Source: Planctomycetota bacterium (lineage in GTDB: Bacteria; Planctomycetota; Planctomycetia; Gemmatales; Gemmataceae). Taken from it: DNA of 64,000 bases. Location of the stretch: positions 1 through 64,000 of the forward strand of contig JAKOSN010000092.1 in the NCBI GenBank assembly GCA_029777335.1, read 5' to 3'. A program made the position numbers and the translations under genes. Below, one piece after another: positions 27,263 to 34,241 of this stretch (its first letter is position 1; each line of letters starts with the position of its first letter). Under the pieces are notes generated by a model, which was not told where the DNA came from, did not search any database, and saw only the letters and a program-made list of their open reading frames with translations.

Positions 27263-28357
27263 CTAGCAGGTGCTGAGGGTCTGCCCAGTGGTTGCATCGA
27301 ACCAGCGAACCTGATCCCAGTGGATCACAGCTCGCACCGTTTCCCCAGGGTGTGGGGGCGCCTGGTCGGTCAGCGCAGTGAGCACCCCAACCCCTGACTG
27401 AAACGTCACCAGCCAGCGCATGCCGGGGCAAGCTTCGACGAACTGAACGGATCCTTCTAACCCACCCACGTCCGTGCTAACCAGTTGCACCGCGGAGGGC
27501 GGGAACGCCAGTTCGAGGGTTCTGCCAGGGGGCCAGCGGGCGGTCTCACTCGGGCGCAGCGGCAGGAGGCCCGTTGTCGTTTGCAATCCTCGTTCCCCAC
27601 ATTCCCCGGAGAGAAAGCGGAGCGGCCATGGACTGAAGAACGACGCCACCTGACGCCAGCGGGGTTCTTGCTGCATTTCATCCGGCGTGCCCACCTGCAG
27701 CACACGTCCCCGGTGCAGGAAGGCGATCCGGTCGCCCAGGGCAAGGGCTTCAGCTGCGTCATGAGTAACATATAATATTGTCGCTCCTTGACGCCGCTGT
27801 AGCAAGTGCAGATCCCGACGGAGTTCGATCCGGAGGTCTGGTTCGAGGGCACTGAAGGGCTCATCGAGCAGAATAACCGCCGGTTGCCGCAACAGGGCGC
27901 GGCCCAGAGCGACCCGTTGTTGTTCTCCGCCAGAAAGCTCCGCCGGCCAACGCTCCAGGAGGCTGTCGATCCCCAGTTGCCGGGCCAGGTCGCGGACGGC
28001 GGGGTCGGTTCTGTGCGGGGGACGGTGCCACCACCTCCTGCCTTGACGCAGATCTCGCCCCACGGTGAGATTCGCGCGCACGCGCAGGTGCGGATAGAGG
28101 GCAGGTCGCTGAAAGATCATCGCCACGTCGCGTTGCCACGGGGGCCACTCGGTGACATCCTGGGGCCCGAGAAAGATTCGTCCCCGGGTGAGGCGCTCCA
28201 GCCCCGCCACCAGGCGCAGGGTGGTGGTTTTCCCACTCCCAGAAGGCCCAACGAGCACCAGGAGTTCCCCGGCCGCCACTGTCAGGTTGAGATCAGCGAC
28301 CGCGTTTTGGCCCTCCGTGTAACTCTTGCTGACGCCCTGAAGCCCAACCGCATTCAT
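27263..28357 (-). CDS. ABC transporter ATP-binding protein (MalK/UgpC-like), orphan
   Basis: 364 residues. Walker A GPSGSGKT is at 37-44, the signature LSGGEQQR at 141-148, Walker B VILLDEP at 161-167, and the H-loop in YVTHDAAEALALGDR. About 110 C-terminal residues form a TOBE/MOP-like ligand region, as in carbohydrate importers of the CUT1 type. No permease or binding protein is nearby, so it either serves a distant transporter or several. Start at ATG 28357; an SD-like GGGAG is too close for certainty. A clear terminator follows. Confidence 0.9.
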   Translation of the reverse strand: MNAVGLQGVSKSYTEGQNAVADLNLTVAAGELLVLVGPSGSGKTTTLRLVAGLERLTRGRIFLGPQDVTEWPPWQRDVAMIFQRPALYPHLRVRANLTVGRDLRQGRRWWHRPPHRTDPAVRDLARQLGIDSLLERWPAELSGGEQQRVALGRALLRQPAVILLDEPFSALEPDLRIELRRDLHLLQRRQGATILYVTHDAAEALALGDRIAFLHRGRVLQVGTPDEMQQEPRWRQVASFFSPWPLRFLSGECGERGLQTTTGLLPLRPSETARWPPGRTLELAFPPSAVQLVSTDVGGLEGSVQFVEACPGMRWLVTFQSGVGVLTALTDQAPPHPGETVRAVIHWDQVRWFDATTGQTLSTC

Positions 28358-28497
28358 GCTCCCGCGAGCCGCTCATGGATAGAGTTAACGCGTCTGCCAG
28401 GGGTCTGTCAAGGACCGGGGCAGTCAGGAAAATCCCGATCGTGTCATCATAGCAAGAAGCGGCGGGGAGAGGAGGGAGAAAGAGAGACAGAGTGTGG

Positions 28498-29724
28498 TCA
28501 GTTGATTTCGTCGGGGCGTGGGGGAGGGGGCATCTGGGCGGCCATCCAGGCCAGGCAGCGACTCCAGTTGGCGGAGTTTCCCGGAGTGAGACTGCCCAGC
28601 TGGCGGGACGCGACCGCCCCGGTCGCCGCGGGGAGACTGGCGGGGACCCCATCGACCGTCAGAGCCGCCAGCAATCCGAATTGCATCGCCTTGCGCGCCT
28701 CGCTGGGAATGCCCACGGCATCGGTCCGTTGAAAGGGAATGTCCTGGAAGTGGCGCTCCAGCAAGCTCCACAGCAGACCGTTGCGCGTGCCTCCTCCGCT
28801 CAGCAAGATTCGATCCACCGACAATTGGGAGAGCACATGGCGCCGAACGGCGTTGGCGATCGCCTGGGCGACAAAATGGGTGGCGGTGCACAGCACATCG
28901 TAGAGTCCGCCCTGGGCCTCGCGCATTTCCTGAATGGCGTGAGCGGCGAAGGCGGCCCCAAAGAGGTGACGTGGCAGACTTCGGGGCGGGCGTCGTTGCA
29001 ATTGCGGATGGCTCAGCCAGCGTTGCAACAGGGTTTCCAGACAGTGCCCCTGCACGGCATACTTGCCCCCCGGATCAAACCCTTCACGCCCCCCGGAGAC
29101 CTGGCGCATCAGGGCGTCGAGCAGAAGGGTGCACGGGGCTGCCTCGAACCCGCGCACTTCAGTCAGTCGGGCGCCGGCGGGGAGGGAAACCACGCGCGCC
29201 AGCCCCCCGAGGTGAATCAACAGCCGATTTTCCTGCGCATGGCGAAAGAGGAGGTGGTCTGCCAACGCCGTCAGCGGGACCCCCTGTCCGCCGGCTGCCA
29301 TGTCCCGCGAGCGGAAATCGCTGACCACAGTAATCCCACAGCGTTCGGCGATCACGGCGGACATGCCCAGGCTGAGCGTCGAGGGGAACCGGCCTTCGGG
29401 TTCGTGCCAGATGGTCTGTCCGGGGCACCCAATCACCTGGACGCGCTGCAGACTGAAGCTGGCACGGTCCGCCACCTGGCGGGTGGCCGCGGCGTAGGTT
29501 TCGCCCAGCAGCCGATGCAGTATCCCAAATTGCCTGGGCTCACACCCATGCGGACCGGAGACCTGAAGAATCAACTCGCGCAGCTCTTTGGGATGCGGCT
29601 GATGGTACGCTTGCACCAGACGGGGACGTATCTCCACCCCTGTGCCGTGCAGTTCCAGCAAGGCGGCATCCACCCCGCTGGCGCTGGATCCCGAGGCGAG
29701 ACCGATTACCCAGCGTGTTGGCAT
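28498..29724 (-). CDS. AnmK-like anhydro-N-acetylmuramic acid kinase with altered N-terminal motif
   Basis: 408 residues from ATG 29724, with GGAGGG 7 bases upstream. The fold is AnmK-like: VVSDFRSRDMAAGGQGVPL matches the catalytic-Asp segment, and ILLSGGGTRNGLLWSLLE matches the C-terminal ATP loop. Family members start GxMSGTSxDGxD; here it is GLASGSSASGVD (residues 8-19), with the first Asp replaced by Ser. AnmK phosphorylates 1,6-anhydroMurNAc in cell-wall recycling. The altered phosphate-binding motif makes specificity or activity uncertain. The next gene upstream is a peptidase C26-like protein. Confidence 0.78.
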   Translation of the reverse strand: MPTRWVIGLASGSSASGVDAALLELHGTGVEIRPRLVQAYHQPHPKELRELILQVSGPHGCEPRQFGILHRLLGETYAAATRQVADRASFSLQRVQVIGCPGQTIWHEPEGRFPSTLSLGMSAVIAERCGITVVSDFRSRDMAAGGQGVPLTALADHLLFRHAQENRLLIHLGGLARVVSLPAGARLTEVRGFEAAPCTLLLDALMRQVSGGREGFDPGGKYAVQGHCLETLLQRWLSHPQLQRRPPRSLPRHLFGAAFAAHAIQEMREAQGGLYDVLCTATHFVAQAIANAVRRHVLSQLSVDRILLSGGGTRNGLLWSLLERHFQDIPFQRTDAVGIPSEARKAMQFGLLAALTVDGVPASLPAATGAVASRQLGSLTPGNSANWSRCLAWMAAQMPPPPRPDEIN

Positions 29725-29746
29725 AAAAGAGCCCTCCACGCGAACC

Positions 29747-29796
29747 AAGGAAGGAGAGGGCAAACGGAGCACGCTCGCGCAGCGCTCTCCTTCCTT
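29747..29796 (-). terminator. 12-bp inverted repeat after the peptidase C26-like gene
   Basis: AAGGAAGGAGAG (29747-29758) pairs perfectly with CTCTCCTTCCTT (29785-29796). It falls between the stop at 29806 and the AnmK-like start. The loop is 26 bases and no U-tract is seen, so it may be a terminator or a processing stem. Confidence 0.45.
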
Positions 29797-29805
29797 CGTG
29801 GTCGT

Positions 29806-30564
29806 TCACGCCGCGACTGGCAAGGGCGCCTGGGTCTGGCGGGCGCACGCCTGGACAAAGCATTCAAAGAGCTGTCCATCGAGCGCCGAGGCCGTTTCGG
29901 ATTCGGGATGCCATTGCACGCCAACGCAGAACCAGTTCGGATCGGTGACCTCGATGGCCTCGATCACCCCATCCGGCGACAGGGCACAGACCCGCATCCC
30001 GGCGCCCACCTGGCGCACGGCCTGGTGATGATCGCTGTTGACGCGCAATTCGACGCCGCCATAAATGTCATCCAGCCGGGTGTTCGGCTCGATCAGAACG
30101 AGATGGCGGTGCGGGCCTCCCGTGGGATCCTTGTGCGGCATCGCACGCGGTTGATCCTCGGGCAAATGCAGATAAAGCGCTCCGCCAAAGGCGAGATTCA
30201 GCTGTTGCATCCCCACGCCAATCCCCAGCACCGGCAGTTGCCGGTCGAGTACCTTGCGCATCAGCGCGCGATCACTGTCGTCGCGCCGTTGCGCCATCGG
30301 ATGCACTGCGGGATGGGTCTGCTGCCCCACACGACGCGGATCGATGTCGAGTCCCCCCGAGAAAACGAATCCATCGACGCGATCCAGGAAGGCGTCGAGA
30401 TCGATCTCCTTGGCGATGGGAGGCACCACCAGAGGAAGCCCTCCGGCAGCGAGGATGGCATCGATGTACCCGGCATGCAAGCGCAGATGAGGTTCAGCAG
30501 ATTTCTTGCTTGCCGGGATAAAATCGGCATTGATGCCGATAAACGGACGGGTCTGGTGCGCCAT
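29806..30564 (-). CDS. Peptidase C26 / gamma-glutamyl-GABA hydrolase-like protein without the Cys nucleophile
   Basis: 252 residues. The class I GATase-like fold is clear: GFVFSGGLDIDPRRVG near 65-80, the nucleophile-elbow segment PVLGIGVGMQQLNLAFGG near 111-128, and VQWHPESE near the C-terminus with the triad His and Glu. The elbow normally reads LGICRGxQ. Residue 116 is Gly (GGC, 30217-30219) where Cys is expected, one base from TGC. It therefore probably cannot hydrolyse a gamma-glutamyl bond and may be a binding protein. It has its own promoter upstream (30663-30692). Confidence 0.82.
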   Translation of the reverse strand: MAHQTRPFIGINADFIPASKKSAEPHLRLHAGYIDAILAAGGLPLVVPPIAKEIDLDAFLDRVDGFVFSGGLDIDPRRVGQQTHPAVHPMAQRRDDSDRALMRKVLDRQLPVLGIGVGMQQLNLAFGGALYLHLPEDQPRAMPHKDPTGGPHRHLVLIEPNTRLDDIYGGVELRVNSDHHQAVRQVGAGMRVCALSPDGVIEAIEVTDPNWFCVGVQWHPESETASALDGQLFECFVQACARQTQAPLPVAA

Positions 30565-30662
30565 CGCGTTCCTTCCTTGGAGTGCGAGGAGGTTACCAGT
30601 TCAGGATAAGGGAGCACGGCCGGCCCACTCGGGGAAGGCTCCGGATCCCCCGAGGCGTGGGA

Positions 30663-30692
30663 AGTATAACGGCATGGCGCATCGTCTCACAA
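30663..30692 (-). promoter_or_regulatory. Putative sigma-70 promoter for the peptidase C26-like gene
   Basis: On the minus strand, TTGTGA (30692-30687) and TATACT (30668-30663) have an 18-base spacer. The -10 matches 5 of 6. The start would lie about 90 bases before the ATG at 30564. Confidence 0.5.
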
Positions 30693-30775
30693 GACCGTTT
30701 CAGATCGCAGGTTGCAGCGAATCCCGGCGAACTGGTCCAACCGGGTAGAGTGGGTAGCCTGGCGCTCTCGAGCGG

Positions 30776-31546
30776 TTAGCGTCCAATAATGTACCGATGC
30801 GGATCGACTTCCTCGCGGAGGATGCGGAGTTCGGTGGCGGTCGGGGACGAGGTCAGTTCCAGCGGTTCGCGGACTCCAAGCGCGAAGCCGGTCGCCTTCA
30901 GCACCTGCTCGCGGGTCACTCCCGGGTGCAGGCTGAGAATCTCCATGCGACAACTTTGTTCGTGGTAACCGAGCACCGCCAGATCGGTAATCACCCGATA
31001 GGGCCCGGTGCCGGGAGGCAGTCCAGCCGCCTCGCGCGCCCCCGGACCGGTCAGGTAGCCAGGGGTGGTCAAGAAATCGACCTTTTCGACAAAGCGCCGG
31101 GGATCGTGATTGGTCACCACCAGGATGCGCCAGCACAGGGAAGCGAGATCGTTGGCTCCGCCGCTCCCGGGAAAGCGCACCTTCGGTTTTTGGTAGTCGT
31201 TGCCAATGAGGGTGGAGTTGAGATTGCCATACGCATCGATTTGCGCCCCGCCAAGGAAGGTGTAGTCGATCATCCCGCGCTGGCAGGCCTCCATGATGTC
31301 AGCCATGCTGGTCGCCATCACGGCGCGATGGAACGTTCGTGAATCGCCGACGCTGATGGGCATCGTGGGGAGTTGAGGCGCGACTCCCCCGGCCTCGAAG
31401 AGGATCACCAGGTCCGGGGCGTGCGTGCGTTGGGCGAGCATGGCGGCGGCACACGGCACCCCGGTTCCCACGGCCACGGTTCGCCCATTCTCCAGCAAGC
31501 GGGCCGCACAGCAGATCATCAACTCCATTGCATTGTAGTTCATCAC
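30776..31546 (-). CDS. CoA-transferase family I, beta subunit (GctB-like)
   Basis: 256 residues. GTGVPCAAAMLAQ near the N-terminus is followed by VILFEAGGVAP with Glu51, the position expected for the Glu that forms the CoA thioester. MIDYTFLGGAQIDAYGNLN and GSGGANDLAS are family signatures. Paired with the alpha subunit 12 bp upstream, it would transfer CoA between acids such as glutaconate or 3-oxoacids. IpdB-type hydrolases lack this Glu, so transferase activity is favoured. Substrate not predictable from sequence. Confidence 0.85.
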   Translation of the reverse strand: MMNYNAMELMICCAARLLENGRTVAVGTGVPCAAAMLAQRTHAPDLVILFEAGGVAPQLPTMPISVGDSRTFHRAVMATSMADIMEACQRGMIDYTFLGGAQIDAYGNLNSTLIGNDYQKPKVRFPGSGGANDLASLCWRILVVTNHDPRRFVEKVDFLTTPGYLTGPGAREAAGLPPGTGPYRVITDLAVLGYHEQSCRMEILSLHPGVTREQVLKATGFALGVREPLELTSSPTATELRILREEVDPHRYIIGR

Positions 31547-31558
31547 GCGTGTGAGTCC

Positions 31559-32566
31559 TCAACGGCCTCGATGCAGCAGAAACTCCTGCTGGCGCAGCTG
31601 CTGCAGGCGCGGAAGTCCGCCACAGCGATGCAGATACTCCGCGAAATCCTTCACCCCAAAGAGATAGTCGTCCAGAAACCGTTGATACGTCTCGGGCTCG
31701 CGCTCTGCTTCCAGCCAGCGCCGGAGATGCTCTTCATCGGAGAAGTATTCGTAAGGCATGTTGCCGGGATAACTGCCGTAGGGCACCTCGCAAACGGCAT
31801 CGACACAGAAGAATGGGATGACGGTGCGGGTAGGATCCTGGCGAATCTCCTCGTGCGGGATGAGTCGTTCACAGGTGATGATCAACTTGCGTGCCGCCCG
31901 GGCCAGGTCGAGATCGGCGACACTGGTCCCGCGGAGCCGACAGTTGCCGTAGCGGTCCGCTTCGTGGACGTGGATGGCCGCCACATCCGGGTAGAGCGCC
32001 GGAATGGCAGCCAGGCGCTCGCCCGTGAAGGGACAGGCGATGACCTGGGCGGCGCTGCGGCGAAAGCTGTCGGTGCCCAGGAGCGAACGGGCCGGAAGAA
32101 AAGGGAGTCCCATGGCGGCCGCCTTGAGGCGCACGGCGAGGGTGTAGTTGCTCCACTCGGTGCAGACCACTTCCCCGCTTTCCATCACGCGGCGGGCATG
32201 AGGCGAAAGCCCGCGCGCCTCCAGACCAACGACGTAGGCGATGTCCACGCGCGCCAGCGTTTGCCCGCGCCCCAGGAGGTTGCCCGCGCAGAGAATCTGG
32301 AAGTCGTGCGTGGCGGTGTGTCCGGCGAACCCCAGGTTTTGCTTGCGCTGGCGAACAATTTCGTGGGTCACGGCGGTGGGAATGCGGTCGCAGCCAAAGC
32401 CGCCAATGGCCAGGTAATCCCCATCGTGGACCAGGTCGCGAACGGCCTCGGCCACGGTGGTGACCTTGTCGACCAGAGCGCGGGCCTTGGTCGAGAAAAA
32501 CTGACGAGCGTGATTGGCGGAGGGATCAACAAAAAGGGGGCCATCCCCCCGCGACAGGATGTCCAT
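31559..32566 (-). CDS. CoA-transferase family I, alpha subunit (GctA-like)
   Basis: 335 residues from ATG 32566. The N-terminal glycine-rich segment HDGDYLAIGGFGCDRIPTAV is the CoA-transferase family I alpha signature. YPDVAAIHVHEADRYGNC and the later DLARAARKLIITCERLI follow the GctA/IpdA pattern. The C-terminal 60 residues are helical (EEHLRRWLEAEREPETYQRF). Encoded immediately upstream of the beta subunit, so a heteromeric enzyme is expected. Confidence 0.85.
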   Translation of the reverse strand: MDILSRGDGPLFVDPSANHARQFFSTKARALVDKVTTVAEAVRDLVHDGDYLAIGGFGCDRIPTAVTHEIVRQRKQNLGFAGHTATHDFQILCAGNLLGRGQTLARVDIAYVVGLEARGLSPHARRVMESGEVVCTEWSNYTLAVRLKAAAMGLPFLPARSLLGTDSFRRSAAQVIACPFTGERLAAIPALYPDVAAIHVHEADRYGNCRLRGTSVADLDLARAARKLIITCERLIPHEEIRQDPTRTVIPFFCVDAVCEVPYGSYPGNMPYEYFSDEEHLRRWLEAEREPETYQRFLDDYLFGVKDFAEYLHRCGGLPRLQQLRQQEFLLHRGR

Positions 32567-32588
32567 GGGAGAGGTTCCTGGCGAGCAG

Positions 32589-32617
32589 GAGGGTGAACCT
32601 GCGGGGGGCTCACCCTC
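32589..32617 (-). terminator. Stem-loop after the small TPR gene
   Basis: GAGGGTGA and TCACCCTC pair across 13 bases, with outer GCGAG/CTCGC (32581-32585 and 32615-32619) partly able to extend it. Located between the stop at 32651 and the CoA-transferase start. No U-tract. Confidence 0.4.
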
Positions 32618-32650
32618 GCTGCGTCGTGCTCGAAGGACAGGCAAGAGGGA

Positions 32651-33085
32651 TCAGCGATCTTCGTACTCGCGCACCAGTTGGCGGAAGCGCGGATCGTGAC
32701 GAACCAGATCGAGATCGCGATCCTCGCGCATGTAGCGGAAATCCCGATAACCCAGTTCAACCGCCTGACGCAGGGTTTTCAGGCACTGGTCGGGGCGTTT
32801 TAACAGGGCGAAACTACATGCCAGGTTGTAATGAGCCAGAGGGTCTTTGGGGCACAACTCCACCAGGTGGCGATCAACTTGCAGCACTTCCTGGTAGCGG
32901 CCCTTGAGCGTGAGAAGTTTCCCCATGATCCGCAGGACATCGACGTAGTCAGGTGCGAGTTTCAGGACCCCGCTAAAGAACTCGACTTCAAAGTCGGTCT
33001 GGGACTGATCCGTCCCACGAGACGAGGCCTTGCTGGAGGCGGTGGATTCCGAGCCCTGATGGTAGGGTTTGCCTGGATGTGCCAT
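32651..33085 (-). CDS. Small TPR-repeat protein
   Basis: 144 residues. After a polar Ser-rich N-terminus of about 30 residues, three TPR-like helices pairs follow: FEVEFFSGVLKLAPDYVDVL, GRYQEVLQVDRHLVELCPKD, PLAHYNLACSFALLKRPDQC. No signal peptide, so cytoplasmic. It probably mediates protein contacts. The promoter just upstream carries a perfect palindrome in its spacer, suggesting regulation. Confidence 0.75.
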   Translation of the reverse strand: MAHPGKPYHQGSESTASSKASSRGTDQSQTDFEVEFFSGVLKLAPDYVDVLRIMGKLLTLKGRYQEVLQVDRHLVELCPKDPLAHYNLACSFALLKRPDQCLKTLRQAVELGYRDFRYMREDRDLDLVRHDPRFRQLVREYEDR

Positions 33086-33159
33086 CTGCTTCCCCCTGCG
33101 TTAGTGGTTCAGCGTTGAGTCCGAGCAGCTTCGCGCCTACCGGATCTGAACCAGTCATG

Positions 33160-33187
33160 ATTATAACCGTTCCCGCGGGAAGTGCAA
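33160..33187 (-). promoter_or_regulatory. Promoter with palindromic operator for the small TPR gene
   Basis: On the minus strand a perfect -10, TATAAT (33165-33160), lies 16 bases after TTGCAC (33187-33182). The spacer contains the 12-base perfect palindrome TTCCCGCGGGAA (33170-33181), placed where a repressor would block RNA polymerase. Transcription would start about 68 bases before the ATG. Confidence 0.55.
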
Positions 33188-33372
33188 ACGAACCTGGGGC
33201 GTTCCTCGTCGTCGGTCAGGAGGGAGCGCAGGATGGAGAGGTGAGGTCGTTGGGAGTATCGCGGGGCGGAACTTTGCGGATTCCCCTTGAGGATTCCGAA
33301 AGATCCGCCCCGAAGTGCAGCAATCCCTTGCTCGTGGTCGTGGTCATGCTCTGAGGACGTGCTCAGACTCGA

Positions 33373-33765
33373 TTAGTCGATGTCATCGAGCTCCTCGTCT
33401 TCTTCCTCGTCCTCGTCCTCATCTTCGTCCTCGTCCTCGTCGTCGAAGTCGTCCTCCTCGTCGTCGAAATCCTCGTCGTCGAAGTCGTCCTCATCATCGA
33501 AGTCATCGAGGTCATCGTCGAAGTCGTCGAGGTCTTCATCGTCGAAGTCGTCGAGGTCCTCCTCATCCTCGTCGAGATCATCCTCCTCGTCTTCCTCCTC
33601 GTCCTCGTCGTCATCTTCTTCCTCGTCCTCTTCTTCAAACTCTTCGTCCTCGTCGTCATCACGGGAACGAGCAGCCAGAGGAACCAGAGAGGATGTGGGC
33701 AGCATCCAGGGCCATTTCTCTTCCGTCTCCACCAGAGAGGCAACCAGCAGTCTACCACCGAACAT
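33373..33765 (-). CDS. Highly acidic Asp/Glu-repeat protein
   Basis: 130 residues from ATG 33765, with GAGGA 7 bases upstream. About 35 ordinary residues (MFGGRLLVASLVETEEKWPW, then LPTSSLVPLAARSR) are followed by about 95 residues almost entirely Asp and Glu, broken by regular Phe and Leu in DLDDFDDE-type units. The DNA is a GAC/GAG trinucleotide-rich tract, prone to slippage. The opposite strand reads as a long Ser run, which is an artefact. Function unknown; a nucleic-acid mimic or a metal/histone-like-protein buffer is speculation. Two tandem promoter-like sites lie upstream. Confidence 0.7.
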   Translation of the reverse strand: MFGGRLLVASLVETEEKWPWMLPTSSLVPLAARSRDDDEDEEFEEEDEEEDDDEDEEEDEEDDLDEDEEDLDDFDDEDLDDFDDDLDDFDDEDDFDDEDFDDEEDDFDDEDEDEDEDEDEEEDEELDDID

Positions 33766-33907
33766 CAGTGTATCCTCGAGCAAGAGAAACTTGTGAAGAG
33801 GGGGTACTTCATGTTCGCCCCCTCGAGATTGACTGGGTGTGCGCACCAGATTCCTCAAAGGTCGGGACCTGGGTTCCTTACCCCGTTTACGGGGTGGAAA
33901 GAATCGC

Positions 33908-33935
33908 ACTCTACTTATCTGGTTCATCCTGTCAA
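33908..33935 (-). promoter_or_regulatory. Proximal promoter-like site for the acidic protein
   Basis: TTGACA (33935-33930) and TAGAGT (33913-33908) on the minus strand, 16-base spacer. The leader would be about 135 bases. The -35 is perfect. Confidence 0.45.
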
Positions 33936-34031
33936 CCGAACTTTTCCCGGGCGATTCCCCTCGCAAGCGAGTCGCTCTGACCCTCTCCCCAAACATCGAC
34001 CTGAGGGGTGGTTCCGGTCCAACGTATTCTC

Positions 34032-34060
34032 TTCGTAGTAATGTCGTTCGATCCTGTCAA
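34032..34060 (-). promoter_or_regulatory. Distal promoter-like site for the acidic protein
   Basis: TTGACA (34060-34055) and TACGAA (34037-34032) on the minus strand, 17-base spacer. The -35 and the following GGATCGAAC resemble the proximal site's GGATGAAC, so the two may share a regulator or derive from a duplication. Confidence 0.4.
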
Positions 34061-34153
34061 GCTACCGCCCAACCTTCTTCAAATTCCCTGTTTTCTACAA
34101 GTTTGCAGCCTTTCGGGCGGGGACCGGAGCCGTCCATCGCGCGGGGATCTCCC

Positions 34154-34182
34154 TTCCACGAACGCGCGCCGACGACTATGAT
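34154..34182 (+). promoter_or_regulatory. Putative promoter for the PDZ-Lgt gene
   Basis: A good -10 TATGAT (34177-34182) lies 17 bases after TTCCAC (34154-34159), a weak -35. The leader to the ATG at 34242 would be about 52 bases. Confidence 0.35.
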
Positions 34183-34241
34183 TTCCACGTTGGCCCGGTC
34201 GCCGAGCATCGGGTCGGTGTGGCTCTTCGCGAGGGTCCAAC

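Larger units (their letters stand above)
33766..34241. other. Divergent intergenic region between the acidic protein and lgt
   Basis: 476 bp with no supportable gene; short frames on both strands lack protein-like composition. It holds two promoter-like pairs on the minus strand and one on the plus strand, listed separately. Confidence 0.55.

Noticed and set aside
28492-30609. 705-codon plus-strand open frame across two minus-strand genes
   Set aside because: Spans the AnmK-like and peptidase C26-like genes and their intergenic hairpin; no recognisable domain.
33380-33796. Long plus-strand open frame encoding an almost pure serine run
   Set aside because: It is the complement of the Asp/Glu repeat. 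Composition is explained entirely by the minus-strand GAC/GAG repeats, and there is no plausible ribosome site.
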